From positions 3,582,501 through 3,646,500 of the forward strand of contig CATNEN010000024.1 in the NCBI GenBank assembly GCA_950097015.1: DNA of 64,000 bases, read 5' to 3'. Below the pieces are notes generated by a model that was not told the origin of the DNA, made no database searches, and saw only the letters and a list, made by a program, of their open reading frames with translations. Shown here piece by piece: positions 1 to 14,700 of this stretch; the first letter of the stretch is position 1; the number at the start of each line of letters is the position of its first letter. The position numbers and the translations under genes are program-made. The DNA comes from Macrostomum hystrix. Lineage: Eukaryota; Platyhelminthes; Macrostomidae.

Positions 1-327
1 CTCTACTATCCAACTCTCATACCTACCCCCACTCTACTATCCAACTCTCATACCTACCCCCTCTCTACTATCCAACTCTTATATACCCCCACTCTACTAT
101 CCAACTCTCATACCTACCCCCACTCTACTATCCAACTCTCATACCTACCCCAACTCTACAATCCAACTCACATACCTACCCCCACTCTACTATCCAACTC
201 TCATACCTACCCCCACTCTACTATCCAACTCACATACCTACCCCCACTCTACTATCCAACTCTATACCTACCCCCACTCTACTATCCAACTCTCATACCT
301 ACCCCAACTCTACAATCCAACTCACAC
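1..327. repeat. 31-bp tandem array (runs off the left edge)
   Basis: About ten copies with core CTCTACTATCCAACTCTCAT followed by ACCTACCCCCA, with small length variants. It continues beyond the window. Confidence 0.95.
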
Positions 328-919
328 ACCCCAAAAAGAACAAAGTACATCACTCTAGCCAAATCTAAGTCCACCGTCTCACATTGATAATGTAAACAGC
401 AGCTATAGTTTAGCAAGCTTGTATCTCAGTGCTAAAATACACGAAGAGTTCAAGGCATACCAACACTCAGTCGCTGCTATGTACACTAGGGGTCACACGC
501 AATAGCTGTTGAGCCTATAGCTCCTTCGCCTGAGGCGACAAGCTGTGTGATTGATTTACGGCAAAAAAATAAGTAAGGAGCTCCGGGTCCTCTTGCACCC
601 TCACGCACACACTCTCTTCCCATCGTCTTTTCCTTCCTCCATCTCCCAGTCCCGCTTCCCTTTCTTAGAAAGACATTCTTGAGTAGTCTAGTAAGTAACT
701 TACAGGCTTAACAAACTGAGATACAGTAGCTGAGACTCATAACGAACACTGAGCGAGGTCAGTTTAACAGGGATAGGAAAAGCTATGTGCGCTTAAATGC
801 ACGCATAATATATTAACTACTGCAGACACTACGTATAATTCGCTTGACTATAGGACTTCCTGCTGCGATTCTGTGAATGCAACTCCTGCTACGATTCTGT
901 GTGTACAACTCCTGCTACG
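328..919. other. Non-coding stretch between arrays
   Basis: Unique sequence with no exon recognised. At 860-925 there are three degenerate copies of a CCTGCTGCGATTCTGT motif that also forms the 24-bp array at 25985. Confidence 0.6.
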
Positions 920-1502
920 ATCCCAGAGAGATCCTTGATCCCAGATCCTTGATCCCAGATCCTTGATCCCAGATCCTTGATCCCAGATCCTTGATCCCAG
1001 ATCCTTGATCCCAGATCCTTGATCCCAGATCCTTGATCCCAGATCCTTGATCCCAGATCCTTGATCCCAGATCCTTGATCCCAGATCCTTGATCCCAGAT
1101 CCTTGATCCCAGATCCTTGATCCCAGATCCTTGATCCCAGATCCTTGATCCCAGATCCTTGATCCCAGATCCTTGATCCCAGATCCTTGATCCCAGATCC
1201 TTGATCCCAGATCCTTGATCCCAGATCCTTGATCCCAGATCCTTGATCCCAGATCCTTGATCCCAGATCCTTGATCCCAGATCCTTGATCCCAGATCCTT
1301 GATCCCAGATCCTTGATCCCAGATCCTTGATCCCAGATCCTTGATCCCAGATCCTTGATCCCAGATCCTTGATCCCAGATCCTTGATCCCAGATCCTTGA
1401 TCCCAGATCCTTGATCCCAGATCCTTGATCCCAGATCCTTGATCCCAGATCCTTGATCCCAGATCCTTGATCCCAGATCCTTGATCCCAGATCCTTGATC
1501 CC
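920..1502. repeat. 14-bp tandem array, about 41 near-perfect copies
   Basis: The unit is AGATCCTTGATCCC with almost no variation, so it is probably young or homogenised. The 205-codon open frame on the minus strand is a by-product of the array. Confidence 0.97.
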
Positions 1503-2559
1503 CATCTGCTTCTGATGCAACTTGAATATCACGTTTTAGATCCCAAGTCCTATAATATTAATCTCAGAACCGCATATCTTACCATCCTGGCATCAGCCTC
1601 GCCCGGTAATTCTATAATCCCGGATGCCCGATTGCAGAAGACAAGACATAAAATTTCGCATTCAAAATCCTTCATATAATGAATGCGGATATAGAGGATA
1701 ATACCTACATCATCTAGTTCACATTGGGTATAATTTTATCCGAATCTGGGTATTTGGATCGAAAAATCCGTGGGAATGACTTATTGGCTGAGAACGACGT
1801 TAAAATAGTTTTTCTCTCCTTTCTAGCCGTCACTAGACTAATGCTAATTAGATTTTTTGGCTAACTGAGGTGAGAGAAATAGGAGAAAATGAGTTTTAAA
1901 AAATAGAGATAAAGCCATATGTTAATGACGACCCGGAAGATGTGGAAGTCCTGTCCGACTTTCAGGACAGCGGTTGGATGGAGCACCAAACTAACGCGTC
2001 CAAAAACTGGGCCGCGGTTCGATTGTAAAAAACCTGCCTTTACTGACGCAGTTTTCTTATAATTTTATAATAAATAGTTTCTCTTGGTAGCTACATAGAA
2101 AGACTACGCTATTCCGCCCTGAGGAAAGAACACGGAAGGTGTTTCGAATACCCAATGCCTACTTCACAATAGCATCCAAACAGAAAGTCAGATTTGCGTG
2201 AAAGTCCACCATCTTAGTCATAATTTTCCGCTGTTAAAGTGCGTCGCAATTTTAATCTAGTTAGTGGGTAAGAGGTGAAGGATGTGTGAAAATAATTTTC
2301 CATTTGCCACAGGTAATGAACTGAGATATCAAGAGATGCATGAACATTAAAAAAACTGTGTATACAGAACTGAAGCAGATGCAATACACAATCCCATCAG
2401 GACAGGTGTGTTTTGCACTGAATATTCCACTGCCGTTGTGCCATAACAGGAGGTACGATAATAAAAATCCAATGCAAATTAATCTGTATAATAACTATTA
2501 AGGTAGTGAGATAGCTTGATGGCTAATCATTTCAATCATGGGGTGGATGCGTGTGTGGG
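1503..2559. other. Intergenic or 3' intronic sequence of CASK with dispersed repeat C
   Basis: No exon recognised. Bases 2095-2250 match dispersed repeat C (see 18765). Confidence 0.55.
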
Positions 2560-2562
2560 ATG

Positions 2563-2972
2563 TGGGATCACAATCCAATCGCGATATAGAGTGTGGGATG
2601 ACAGTCCCATTGTGATATAGATTGTGGGGTGACAGTCCCATTGTGATATAGAGTGTGGGGTTACAGTCCCATTGTGATATAGAGTGTGGAATGACACTCA
2701 CATTGTGAGGTAGTGTGGGATGACACTCACATTGTGAGGTAGAGTGTGGGATGACACTCACATTGTGAGGTAGTGTGGGATGACACTCACATTGTGAGGT
2801 AGAGTGTGGGATGACACTCACATTGTGAGGTAGAGTGTGGCATGAAAGCTAGTTTGTGAGGTAGAGTGGGGCATGAAAGCTAGTTTGTGAGGTAGAGTGT
2901 GGCATGAAAGCTAGTTTGTGAGGTAGAGTGTGGCATGAAAGCTAGTTTGTGAGGTAGAGTGTGGCATGACAG
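2563..2972. repeat. 31-bp tandem array with two sub-families
   Basis: The unit contains GTGTGGGATGACACTCACAT; the right end changes to a sub-family with GGCATGAAAGCTAGTTTGTG. Confidence 0.93.
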
Positions 2973-3729
2973 TTCTCAGAGAGATTAATAAAACTGCAAA
3001 CTAATTGAAAACAAATCAGTACTGAAATAGAATTGGACAATGATCCGGTATTTTAGAAGCTAATTAAATGGCTTATTCTCGGCGAGTGAGTGTGCGGAGA
3101 GGATTAAGCAAATCCTTAGAGCAGCTTAAAATTCTGAATGCCTAATGACGATTTCAGCATTAGCAACTGCAAGCTTTGGAGAAGAATTACATGCACACAA
3201 ATATATATATGATGGCTAGGATTGGCGGACGGAATGCCAAGCAAAATCCAATATTTGCAGAGCAGCTGCTGCTGCTGCTGCTGTTGCTGCCAACCCTGCA
3301 TCGGGTATTAAAGCTGGTTTAGCCTGACCGCGAGAGGAAACTCAAGGAAGAAAAAAAATGAAACTAGCAGGCAAAGTGGATTTCAGTATTTAAGCTGGTG
3401 GTGGATGTCGCGGGTCCAGCACTGGCAGGAGTTCCTCCAGTTTTCGTCCTGCCTCAGTTTCGGCTGGGAGCGGAGCAAATTGATCGGCGTCAAGATCGGA
3501 TAAGGCCAAGGGAAGTGGAGGGAGGGGCGGCTTGAGGCCGGATGGGGAATGAGAATAATCAGGGCAGCTTCTCCATCCATATTTATATAAGGAAAAATGA
3601 GCTATTTTTTCTTAATTCTCACCTGGAAGTTTCTACATGCATAATGCATTATGCCATAAGCAAGGAGTTTGCACCAGAGCAAGATAAGGCCCACGGCAAA
3701 TGACAATTTTTCTTGGGACATATCTCTAA
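2973..3729. other. Non-coding stretch with a (CTG)n tract
   Basis: Includes a short CTG run at 3265-3293. A minus-strand GC-rich open stretch at 3395-3540 is discussed under rejected items. Confidence 0.5.
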
Positions 3730-4694
<965 letters not shown>

Positions 4695-5254
4695 CAAGAG
4701 TGTTTTGCATACTCTGTTTAGTCCGTCAGACATAAAAGGCAGCAGACCAAATGCTGGATTGAACTTAAGCAGAAAGTACAACAACCTTCTGAGGTCAATT
4801 TATAGACGGCTAGGGTGGGAGTTGGCCATTGTATGAAGAACACGTGGCAAGCGCAGCTATTAGCGAGATTATCCGGCCAGCAACAAAATTTTTAGCTGTT
4901 CAAGTGAAGAGTCTCATTTGGATAGTCGAACTATAGGGGCTATTCTTGAAATAGTGTTTCTTTGCTTTTCTTCTTGAGCAGAAAGTTAAGAAAAGTGAAG
5001 AGGAGAGAACGAATTGAGAGGAGAAAAAGAATTATTAACACTTTAAGTCAGAACTGAATAAACAATTACGAAGCTAATGATTTTAAAGAATGAAAATTAT
5101 AACTTAGATCGAAGCTTTGTAATTCTATTTAATTAGGTTACGTTTCTTCACAAAACTACTAACAAGTAGTGTGTTACACAAACTAAACCTCCATATTGCA
5201 CGCTTTCAAGTTGGATATTGCTAAGAATTAATAAATAAAAAAACTATATAGAAA
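4695..5254. other. Intronic stretch, no feature recognised
   Basis: AT-rich sequence in or beyond the CASK intron that follows exon 8. No exon or repeat stood out. Confidence 0.5.
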
Positions 5255-5527
5255 TGACATGTAGCCCAGTTGGGTTAGATGTGCAGCAGAAAGCCGCAGC
5301 TATTGCGTGGCGCATCTGAAGGCTGTGTACGACTGTTCAGTCCATGGACTGGGGGACGCCACACCCACCCTGAACTACCCCAGCCAATGCTAGTACCCAT
5401 TTAACACCTTGGGTGAACTGAAGCATTGCAGAGTTAAGTGTCTTGCTAATAGACACAACTCGTCGGGAATCGAACCTCCGACATTCAAGTCGTGAGTCCG
5501 ACGCTCAACCATAAGGCTACAATCCCC
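5255..5527 (-). mobile_element. SINE-A copy, near full length
   Basis: On the minus strand it starts with a tRNA-like head: A-box-like GTAGCCTTATGGTTGAGCG and B-box-like AGGTTCGATTCCCG. Then comes a body with the 14-bp palindrome CAGTCCATGGACTG at 5338-5351. It ends about 80 bases before CASK exon 8's donor. Confidence 0.8.
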
Positions 5528-5607
5528 TTTACATGGTTTAAGAACTTTTAAATGGGTTCAAAACTAAACAGGTAAGTCTATGTTAAAGAGAAAACGCATA
5601 TTCCTAC

Positions 5608-5726
5608 CTCCAGTAGTGAATGCAGAGTGTTGTCTTCAAACACGGATTGCAGAATGTCGCGATCTTCAACTGCGCATTCCGTTAGGCACTGCATGTCCTC
5701 CAGGCTGTCTAGTATGGTGGAGACGG
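5608..5726 (-). CDS. CASK: CASK exon 8 (first L27 domain, 5' part)
   Basis: Acceptor cacaccgcag, 119 bases, donor gtagga (phase 1 in, phase 0 out). It encodes [20 protein letters not shown] then [20 protein letters not shown]. This aligns with human [20 protein letters not shown] and the LHSVFQDQHLHTLLD that opens the first L27 domain, and the phase matches exon 7 exactly. The next exon (LYDKI...) was not found in 1-5600. Confidence 0.93.
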
Positions 5727-8700
5727 CTGCGGTGTGGGATGGAGGGAGGCATGATTTGGGGTGGGTGAAAATTATTGTATCGTTTTATAAAATGCCCTAA
5801 AATATCTAACAATACGCATTGTGTATGCAATATTAAATATTTGCTTTGCACTAGCGAATCTAGAATAGTGAAAATCTGAAATAAAAAAGCCTATTTCTTA
5901 GAATTAGAAATTCTACTCGTGAGAATCTTGCTTTCTAAGAATCTTGAATTTAACGAACCGAAAATTGTATTTATAAAATACGAGACCGTACTATACTTTA
6001 ATGTAGTTAAATTTAGAAATATAAAACCCAAAAAATAAATAAATTGTAAATTCTCCAAAAATGAAAATTTTCTAAGAACCGTTAATTCTAAGAATTAGGA
6101 ATTCAGAATTCGGAAATAAAAACATTATGAAATGTCAAATTCTGCAGTAAAAAATCTGCCATTTAAAAAATTTCTTTTTTTCCACTGAATTGCTGACAAA
6201 AATATGCAGACTACTTATAGTAACACGGGCAAGAAGTTTTATTACGAATTGGAATTTTCATTTGAGTCTCAATAAAATATAAGATATTTTTTGTGCTTCC
6301 CCCCTCTAAAAAAGTAAAGTTAAATTAGAAAAAAACTATAAATGAAGATCTAGTAAGTAATGTAGGTACTTTACAAAAACAGAAATCCTCTACTATTGTT
6401 AATTTATAAATAATATAAATAACGGAGTGGTAAATAATGTAGGTACTTCACTAAAAAATCCGCTATTATTGTTAATTTATATCGACAAGCGAAAATTCTT
6501 TGAATAAGAAAATATGAAGAATTGGAGATGTGAGAATAGGACTTGCAAAGTGATGTAAAGAATTTTGTTTAAAACGGCTTACCTTTGTTAGATGGAACCC
6601 TACGATAAGGAATCATATTCGTTTGCTGAACTTCTTGGATTTATAAGCGACTTTAATAATGACTTAAAAGGAAATGAGAATAACATTTTAAGCTGTTAGC
6701 TGCATATCGACTTACTGCTTGACTCCTGCAAATCCATATTGCTTTTTGTAGTCTGTCAAAGAAACTAATGGACAAAAAAATTGTCTGCCTGAGTAGCAAC
6801 AGAATAAAATAGACTCAGACTGATCGAGGGAAGGTTGCAGAAAGATTGCGAGAAAAAAATGAATAAAGGAGGCGAGACATCCTGGGATTTAGGATTTTTA
6901 TCCCTTGCTGCAGCAACCAATTAGAACGCGAGGCGGGGACACATCTGACTTGGAGCAGGAGCTGCAGGTGTTGATAAAAAATAGACACACACACACACAC
7001 ACTGGCAAGGATTTAATTGAGCTCGGAATGTGAAATGCTGTAGGAATTGCAAAATATTTTTTATCGAGCACCAGAATTAGACTCAAGAGTGAGATAATGG
7101 AGAGATGGGATTAGAATATGGGCAAATATTTGTTTGGCGTGTGAGAAAACTGCCCCAATGCTCACATATTATTGTCTCTTGTACGTGCTAAACTCCGAGT
7201 TTGCACGGGACCGATTGAAGGAACCGAATAGGGGGGTTGCAGGGTGAACAGTAGAGCCACAGCAGGTACGGTTAGATTTATGACAAACGTATTTATAAAC
7301 TTTGCTGCACCTTCTAGACCTGTATAGACTCTAAATCCCATAGCTTAATTACTCGTAGTTAACCAGAATCCCAAAGTTTATGACTAAATCACATAACTAA
7401 TTATTTTCATAAGTTCCATTATTTCTAAATCCTAAATCCCAGATAAAAAAATCATACCACAAAAAATCCCAAAACAATGAATCCCAGAATCCCTAAATCA
7501 CAGAATCCCTAAATCATAGAACCCCAAAATCTCAGAATCCCGAAATCCCAGAATGCCTAAATCACGGAATCCCTAAATCCCGGAATCTCTAAATCCCAGA
7601 ATCCCTAAATCACAGAATCCTTAAATCATATAATGCCTAAATCATACAATCCCTAAATCCCAGAATCCCTAAATCCCAGAATTACTAAATCCCAGAATCC
7701 CTAAATCCCAGAATCCCTAAATCCCAGAATGCCTAAATCACAGAATCAAAAAATCATAGAAATACCGAAATTATAGAACTTCTAGATCATAGAATCCCTA
7801 AATCCCAGAATCCCAAAATCACAGAATCCAAAACTCATAGAATCCTAAATCCCAGAATCCCTAAATCACAGAATCCCAAAATCCCAGAATCCCTAAATCA
7901 TAGAATCCTAAATCCCAGAATCCTTAAATCATAGAATCCTAAATCCCAGAATCCCTAAATCAGTATATAAAAATTCGTCTCTAAGAAATCTAAAAAATCA
8001 TGAAATTTCTAGGATTGCTATTCGGTCTTATAGTTACAATTTTTATCTTAAGTGAGCGATGTTGTATTACACTGTGACATGCAAAAGGCTGGAACTGAGC
8101 CAGCTAGATGCCAATTAACCTCCCAAGATGTCAATTCTCTTCTGGTAGCGGAAGATCTGAGAACGAGAGAGAGAGAGTGAGAGAGTAAGAGAGGCTCGAC
8201 TGACAGTCTTGTTGTTATCAGAAAGTCACGGGAAATTATTGCTCTAGGAGTGGCTGGATCGAGTTACCTATGAAGTATTTATTTACAAAAGGCACGAAAA
8301 TACAATCACTGCTGGCTCTCTTGCTTTATCAATATTGAATACCTTCCTACTGCTGCTAAGACCGTGTTGAATTAAATATATATATGTATTGACAGATGAA
8401 CACTACATACTAGCGTATAGATGAGCATGCAATGTATATGCCTGTGTCCATAAAATCGCTTTGTGAAAGTAAAAAGAAGATAGCATTACCAGCTTCTGTC
8501 ACTCCACATCATCTTCTGTCACTCCACATCCTCTTCTGTCACTCCACATCCTCTTCTGTCACTCCACATCATCTTCTGTCACTCCACATCCTCTTCTGTC
8601 ACTCCACATCCTCTTCTGTCACTCCACATCCTCTTCTGTCACTCCACATCCTCTTCTGTCACTCCACATCCTCTTCTGTCACTCCACATCCTCTTCTGTC

Positions 8701-11700
8701 ACTCCACATCCTCTTCTGTCACTCCACACCATATTCTGTCACTCCACATCCTCTTCTGTCACTCCACATCATTTTCTGTCACTCCAAATCCTCCTGGAGA
8801 GAAAATCTCTTTTAAATATTATAAAAATTTTCTTATTCTCACCAGCCGACTCAATGTCGTCATCCGCGAAATCTCGCCCTCCGTCTTCGAGCGGCTGTGT
8901 CCACTTGGCGCTGGACACCACGGCCAGCACGGCGCCTTTCAACTTCCGTCTGGCGTTGAAACGCTTCATCTCTTCGACGGACTCGTTCAGGTGCAACTTG
9001 GGCACTCGGCTGCGGTCGGCAATCCAGGGATGATGGAGTGCCTCCTCGACCGTCATTCGACGCTTGGGATCGAGGTCTAGCAGCCGGTTCACCAGGTCCT
9101 TGGCCTCGGTGGAGATGTGACACCAGACCCGCTGCTTCATCTGCGGCAGTTTGAGTTGGGAGTCTGGGCGATGCTAGTGCTAGGGATTGGATAAATTCTA
9201 AAGGAGTGACACTCCTGCGGGGGAGTGAGACTGGTGCGTTTGAGCATTCTAAAGGAGTGAGGTTGGGGCTATTATACATTCTGGAGGAGGGAGGTTGGTG
9301 CGTTTCTACATTGTGGAGGAGGGAGGTTGGTACTGGTGTATATTCTGGAGGAGTGAGGTTGGTGCGTTTGTACATTGTGGAGTAGGGAGGTTGGTGCTGG
9401 TGTATATTCTGGAGGAGTGAGGTTGGTGCGTTTGTACATTGTGGAGGAGGGAGGTTGGTGCTGGTGTATATTCTGGAGGAGTCAGGTTGGTGCTTTCGTA
9501 AATTCTAGAAAGAGCGAGGTTATTGCATTTCGGCGGTGCTGGGTTGGTGTGTATATACGCACTGATGAATTGAAATTAGCGCTTGAATGAATGTGATTGG
9601 GTAATGTTGGCTGGTGTGAACTGTTTTGCGATTTCCCTACTTGTATGCACTGAAGTGGAGTGGTGCTAAATTATAAAAACATTACAGTGCATTGGGGTAG
9701 GCGCATGTTCATATTGACTGTGTTTTAAACAGCTCAACTGTATCTGTGAGCAACTGGGCTATGGCAGAATGTCAACAGGAATTAGAGGCGGACGCGCTGA
9801 AGGCAGGCAGGCAAGCAGGCAGTTTACCCGATATCGGCCGCTGAGAATCTGCTCAAAAAGCACGTTGCCGGTGCCGCAGAAGGGCAGGGAGCCGCTCAGC
9901 AGGGTGAAGAGCAGCACACCGCAGCCCCAGGCGTCCACGGGCTTGCCGTAGGGCTCGCGGCGCACCACCTCCGGGGCCATGAAGTGAGGCGTGCCGATGC
10001 GGCCTGTGAGAATAGGACAAATCAGTCATTTATTCATCCACCACTTATGAACAGTAGAACGACCACAGAGGTATTTCAAACACTGTCTAAAATCTCCCGC
10101 ATTATTATTGTCACTATTGAACCAATATGGATTCTTCATAGAGGTTTATACAGAGGTCTATTAGTTGTCCTTGTCACCAGGGTCGTCGACAGGTGTTTGG
10201 AATTCCAGAGTCGTGAAGTATTTGAAATACCCCGTGGTATTTCGTCAAGGGGAAATAGCGTGGCTTTTCAACTATTAACAGAAGATGGCTGAATAAAAAG
10301 CACCCAAATACTCTACTTAAAACCTGCCGATAAAAAATACGGAATTTTACACTTTGAAAACAAAATCCGTCTAATCCTACTACGAGTAGAATAAGTAGTA
10401 TATTAAGCATCTACGCTCGTATATCAGAGAATAAAATCCATATGAAAAACTAAAACAAATTACTTCTGTCAAATTGTTACCTAATAAAAGCTCGTAAAAT
10501 ATTAGAGTACGTAAAAACGGAAATTAATTTGGCAAGAAAAGTGCCAGCGACAGAACTTCCTGGAAAAGCCAGAAGCAACAAGATTGATGGCTACACGAGC
10601 TTACCCAATTGATCTGGCCTTAAGCTAAAATGAATCTCCTGCTCTACTTTCAATGGAGTGCCTGCAATTAAGGGTAGTTGAGGACAGGTTAGCGCACCCC
10701 CTGTGCCCCTGTATTGATTTTTCTAGTATTAACAGGTATTTACTTAAAGAGTAGAATTAGAGTGCAAAAACTGCTAAAGCACTAAATTGAGTAGCTTGGA
10801 TTCCTTATCGAGCTAACGATCGCAATATTTCGTAGTTTTGACTGCTATCTACCTGTATAGGTTACACTCCACACGGGACATGCGCTCCTTATCTTATTTT
10901 ACAAGGAGACCTGTTCTTAAACAATTACTCCTTTATATCTTGAGTATTTTTTGCGAAAACCTATATTGGCAAAGAAGTGAGATCGGGTGGCGCATTGTAA
11001 ACAAGCGGAAATGCACCAAAAGTTCATTTTAGCAACATCGATGACAGAGAAATGAGAGGCAGATGGCATCGCAGGGGGGGTAAAAGCAAGGGAGATGGCA
11101 CACACAGTATGGGAGATGGCACAGGCATAGGAGATCGCACCAGTAGAGGAGATGGCACAGTAGGGGAGATGGCACAGTAGGGGAGATGGCACAGTAGGGG
11201 AGATGGCACAGTAGGGGAGATGGCACAGTAGGGGAGATAGCACAGTAGGGGAGATGGCACCAGTAGGGGAGATGGCACAGTAGGGGAGATGGCACCAGTA
11301 GGGGAGATGGCACAGTAGGGGAGATGGCACAGTAGGGGAGATGGCACAATAAGGGAGATGGCACAGTAGGGGAGATGGCACAGTAGGGGAGATGGCACAG
11401 TAGGGGAGATGGCACCAGTAGGGGAGATGGCACAGTAGGGGAGATGGCACCAGTAGGGGAGATGGCACAGTAGGGGAGATGGCACCAGTAGGGGAGATGG
11501 CACAGTAGGGGAGATGGCACAGTAGGGGAGATGGCACAGTAGGGGAGATGGCACAGTAGGGGAGATGGCACAGTAGGGGAGATGGCACCAGTAGGGGAGA
11601 TGGCACAGTAGGGGAGATGGCACAGTAGGGGAGATGGCACAGTAGGGGAGATGGCACCAGTAGGGGAGATGGCATAAGCAGGCGATATGACAGGAACTGA

Positions 11701-14700
11701 GAATTTCGGAAAATCACAACCACAAGAAAAACGCTTTACCTGAACTAAAAATTGTTTTCAGTAAAGAAAAGAAAACATATTTTGCCAGACTTATCAGTCG
11801 GATCAAACAGCTGAGAAAACAGCTGAGACACATTATAAGACGCAAATGCAGTCCTTATCAAGGTCCTTATCAGCCAGTAGAATACGCTTACCTCCGGGCA
11901 CCAGACCGTCATTGTCTAGCTGCACCGCGATGCCGAAGCCGCCCAGCTTGACTGGCGCCGAGTTTTCCTTGGAGTGAAGCAGGACGCAGTGCGGCTTTAA
12001 GTCCCGGTGGATGATGTTGTGCTCGTGACAATAGCGCACAGCCTCAAGGATTTGCCGCATGTAGTGCCTGAGGCAGGATAGGAGTTAGGGCGTGCGTACA
12101 TTGAAGAAGTGGTGTTGGAGCGTGCGTACATTGAAGGAGTGGGGTTGGAGCGTGCGTACATTGAAGGAGTGGGGTTGGAGCGTGCGTACATTGAAGGAGT
12201 GGGGTTGGAGCGTGCGTACATTGAAGGAGTGGGGTTGGAGCGTGCGTACATTGAAGGAGTGGGGTTGGAGCGTGCGTACATTGAAGGAGTGGGGTTGGAG
12301 CATGTGTACATTGAAGGAGTGGGGTTGGAGCGTGCGTACATTGAAGGAGTGGGGTTGGAGCATGCGTACATTGAAGGAGTGGGGTCCGAGCGTTTGTGTA
12401 ATGAGGGACGAAAGGTAATTTGGTGATACGTTCGTTTTACTCGGACGACAATTCTAACTCGATTGTCTACTTTTAACAAATTTAGTTTCTATGGCGTCGT
12501 CCGAGTTGGCCAGTTAACAATCCAACCGGAGACTCTTGACAAAAAGTCAATTGAGCACATTTTGATCAAATTTATTGGGTTAAAACAAACGGCCTGACTC
12601 AGTAGTCCCCATCCGGTCTCCAGTTTATCGATCTGGCCTACAAACGGCTGGCCCAGATGCAAATTGGAACAGGAGGAGAAATTAGACTGGCTAGGAGGAA
12701 AATGAAAGAGTAAGGAAAACGGCAAGAAGCAGCAAAGTAAACACTTATCAATCAATTGTAGAATTGGGAGCAAGCGAATTCGTGCGGACCATTCATTCGC
12801 TTGATCATTTTTCAAAGCTAATTTTGTCTAATTGCCTTTTCGTCTATCTCTGGCCTGTTGAGATTTAGTTTATTTACGATTTTGCAACTGGATCAAGATG
12901 CACTATTAGGTTCTTCTGTTAGCGTAGTTGTTTACTTTTCTGACTGAGAGGTCGCGAGTTCGAATCTCATCCAAGGGAATCGAATGGAGTTCTTGAGCAA
13001 GACTCTTAATTCACTCGTTTTTCAATTCACAAATAGCTGCCAGAATTACTTGGCCAACGTTTATTATCTATATATTAATATTCTGCAAATTGAGAGACTA
13101 GAAAGAAATTGCAATACTTCTGTTGGGAAACTACGAGTATTAAAAGAGACTGTGTACAGTCCATGGACTGGGAGGCTGTACTCACGTAGCCACGCTTTCG
13201 CTGAAAACAAAACCAGCCGTAGCACGCTTGACAATCTCGAAGCATAGGTCCGCATTGTCCATGCTGCAATGGGAATTGGCGGTTTGGGTTGGGTCTGTAT
13301 GATTATTGAAAATTGGATTGCTGAAAATGCTCTCTATAAGAATGTTTGAGAAGTCAACTAGAGAGAAGGGTGGACGCAAAACAGCGTAGACTGTCACCGA
13401 AAATGGACATCGCGGGCCGAAACTATACAGCATAGTTACTACGCCCCGGAAGCAATTAGAGTCACACAGAGTGGGGATTTGATCGCCGCGTTCAGGGCAC
13501 GCAATGCATCTGCAAATCCTAAAATTTTACAATATTTAAAAAAGCAGCTAAGCTAACAAATGAGGCACATATTGAGGCTTTAGTGTCAAATTCCAAACAA
13601 ACCCACACAATGGGTTGCTAATGATGTACATCTGATAGATTACAATTTGTGCAATCTAGACTGTTGCTAATGATGTACATCTGATAGATTACAAGTGGTG
13701 CAATCTAGACTGTTGCTAATGATGTACATCTGATAGATTACAATTTGTGCAATCTAGACTGTTGCTAATGATGTACATCTGATAGATTGCGAAAGGGATT
13801 GTTGCAAATGATGTACATCTGATAGATTACAATTGGTGCAATCTAGACTGTTGCTAATGATGTACATCTGATAGATTACAATTGGTGCAATCTAGACTGT
13901 TGCTAATGATGTACATCTGATAGATTGCGAAAGGGATTGTTGCAAATGATGTACATCTGATAGATTACAATTGGTGCAATCTAGACTGTTGCTAATGATG
14001 TACATCTGATAGATTGCGAAAGGGATTGCTGCTAATGATGTACATCTGATAGATTACAACTGGACTATTAGAAGTGGACTGTTGCTAATGATGTACATCT
14101 GATAGATTACAAGTGGTGCAATCTAGACTGTTGCTAATGATGTACATCTGATAGATTACAATTGGTGCAATCTAGACTGTTGCTAATGATGTACATCTGA
14201 TAGATTACAATTGGTGCAATCTAGACTGTTGGTAATGATGTACATCTGATAGATTACAATTTGTGCAATCTAGACTGTTGCTAATGATGTACATCTGATA
14301 GATTACAATTGGTGCAATCTAGACTGTTGCTAATGATGTACATCTGATAGATTACAATTTGTGCAATCTAGACTGTTGCTAATGATGTACATCTGATAGA
14401 TTACAATTTGTGCAATCTAGACTGTTGGTAATGATGTACATCTGATAGATTACAATTGGTGCAATCTAGACTGTTGCTAATGATGTACATCTGATAGATT
14501 ACAATTGGTGCAATCTAGACTGTTGCTAATGATGTACATCTGATAGATTGCGAAAGGGATTGCTGCTAATGATGTACATCTGATAGATTACAACTGGACT
14601 ATTAGAAGTGGACTGTTGCTAATGATGTACATCTGATAGATTACAAGTGGTGCAATCTAGACTGTTGCTAATGATGTACATCTGATAGATTACAATTGGT

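Noticed and set aside
915..1532. 205-codon minus-strand open frame
   Set aside because: Entirely translation of the 14-bp array; no splice signals or non-repeat coding sequence.
3395..3540. Possible further CASK exon on the minus strand (EAGRKLEELLPVLDP)
   Set aside because: It loosely resembles the DAVQRAKEVLEE part of CASK, but no acceptor matches the phase 0 required after exon 8 and no donor precedes the stop codon.
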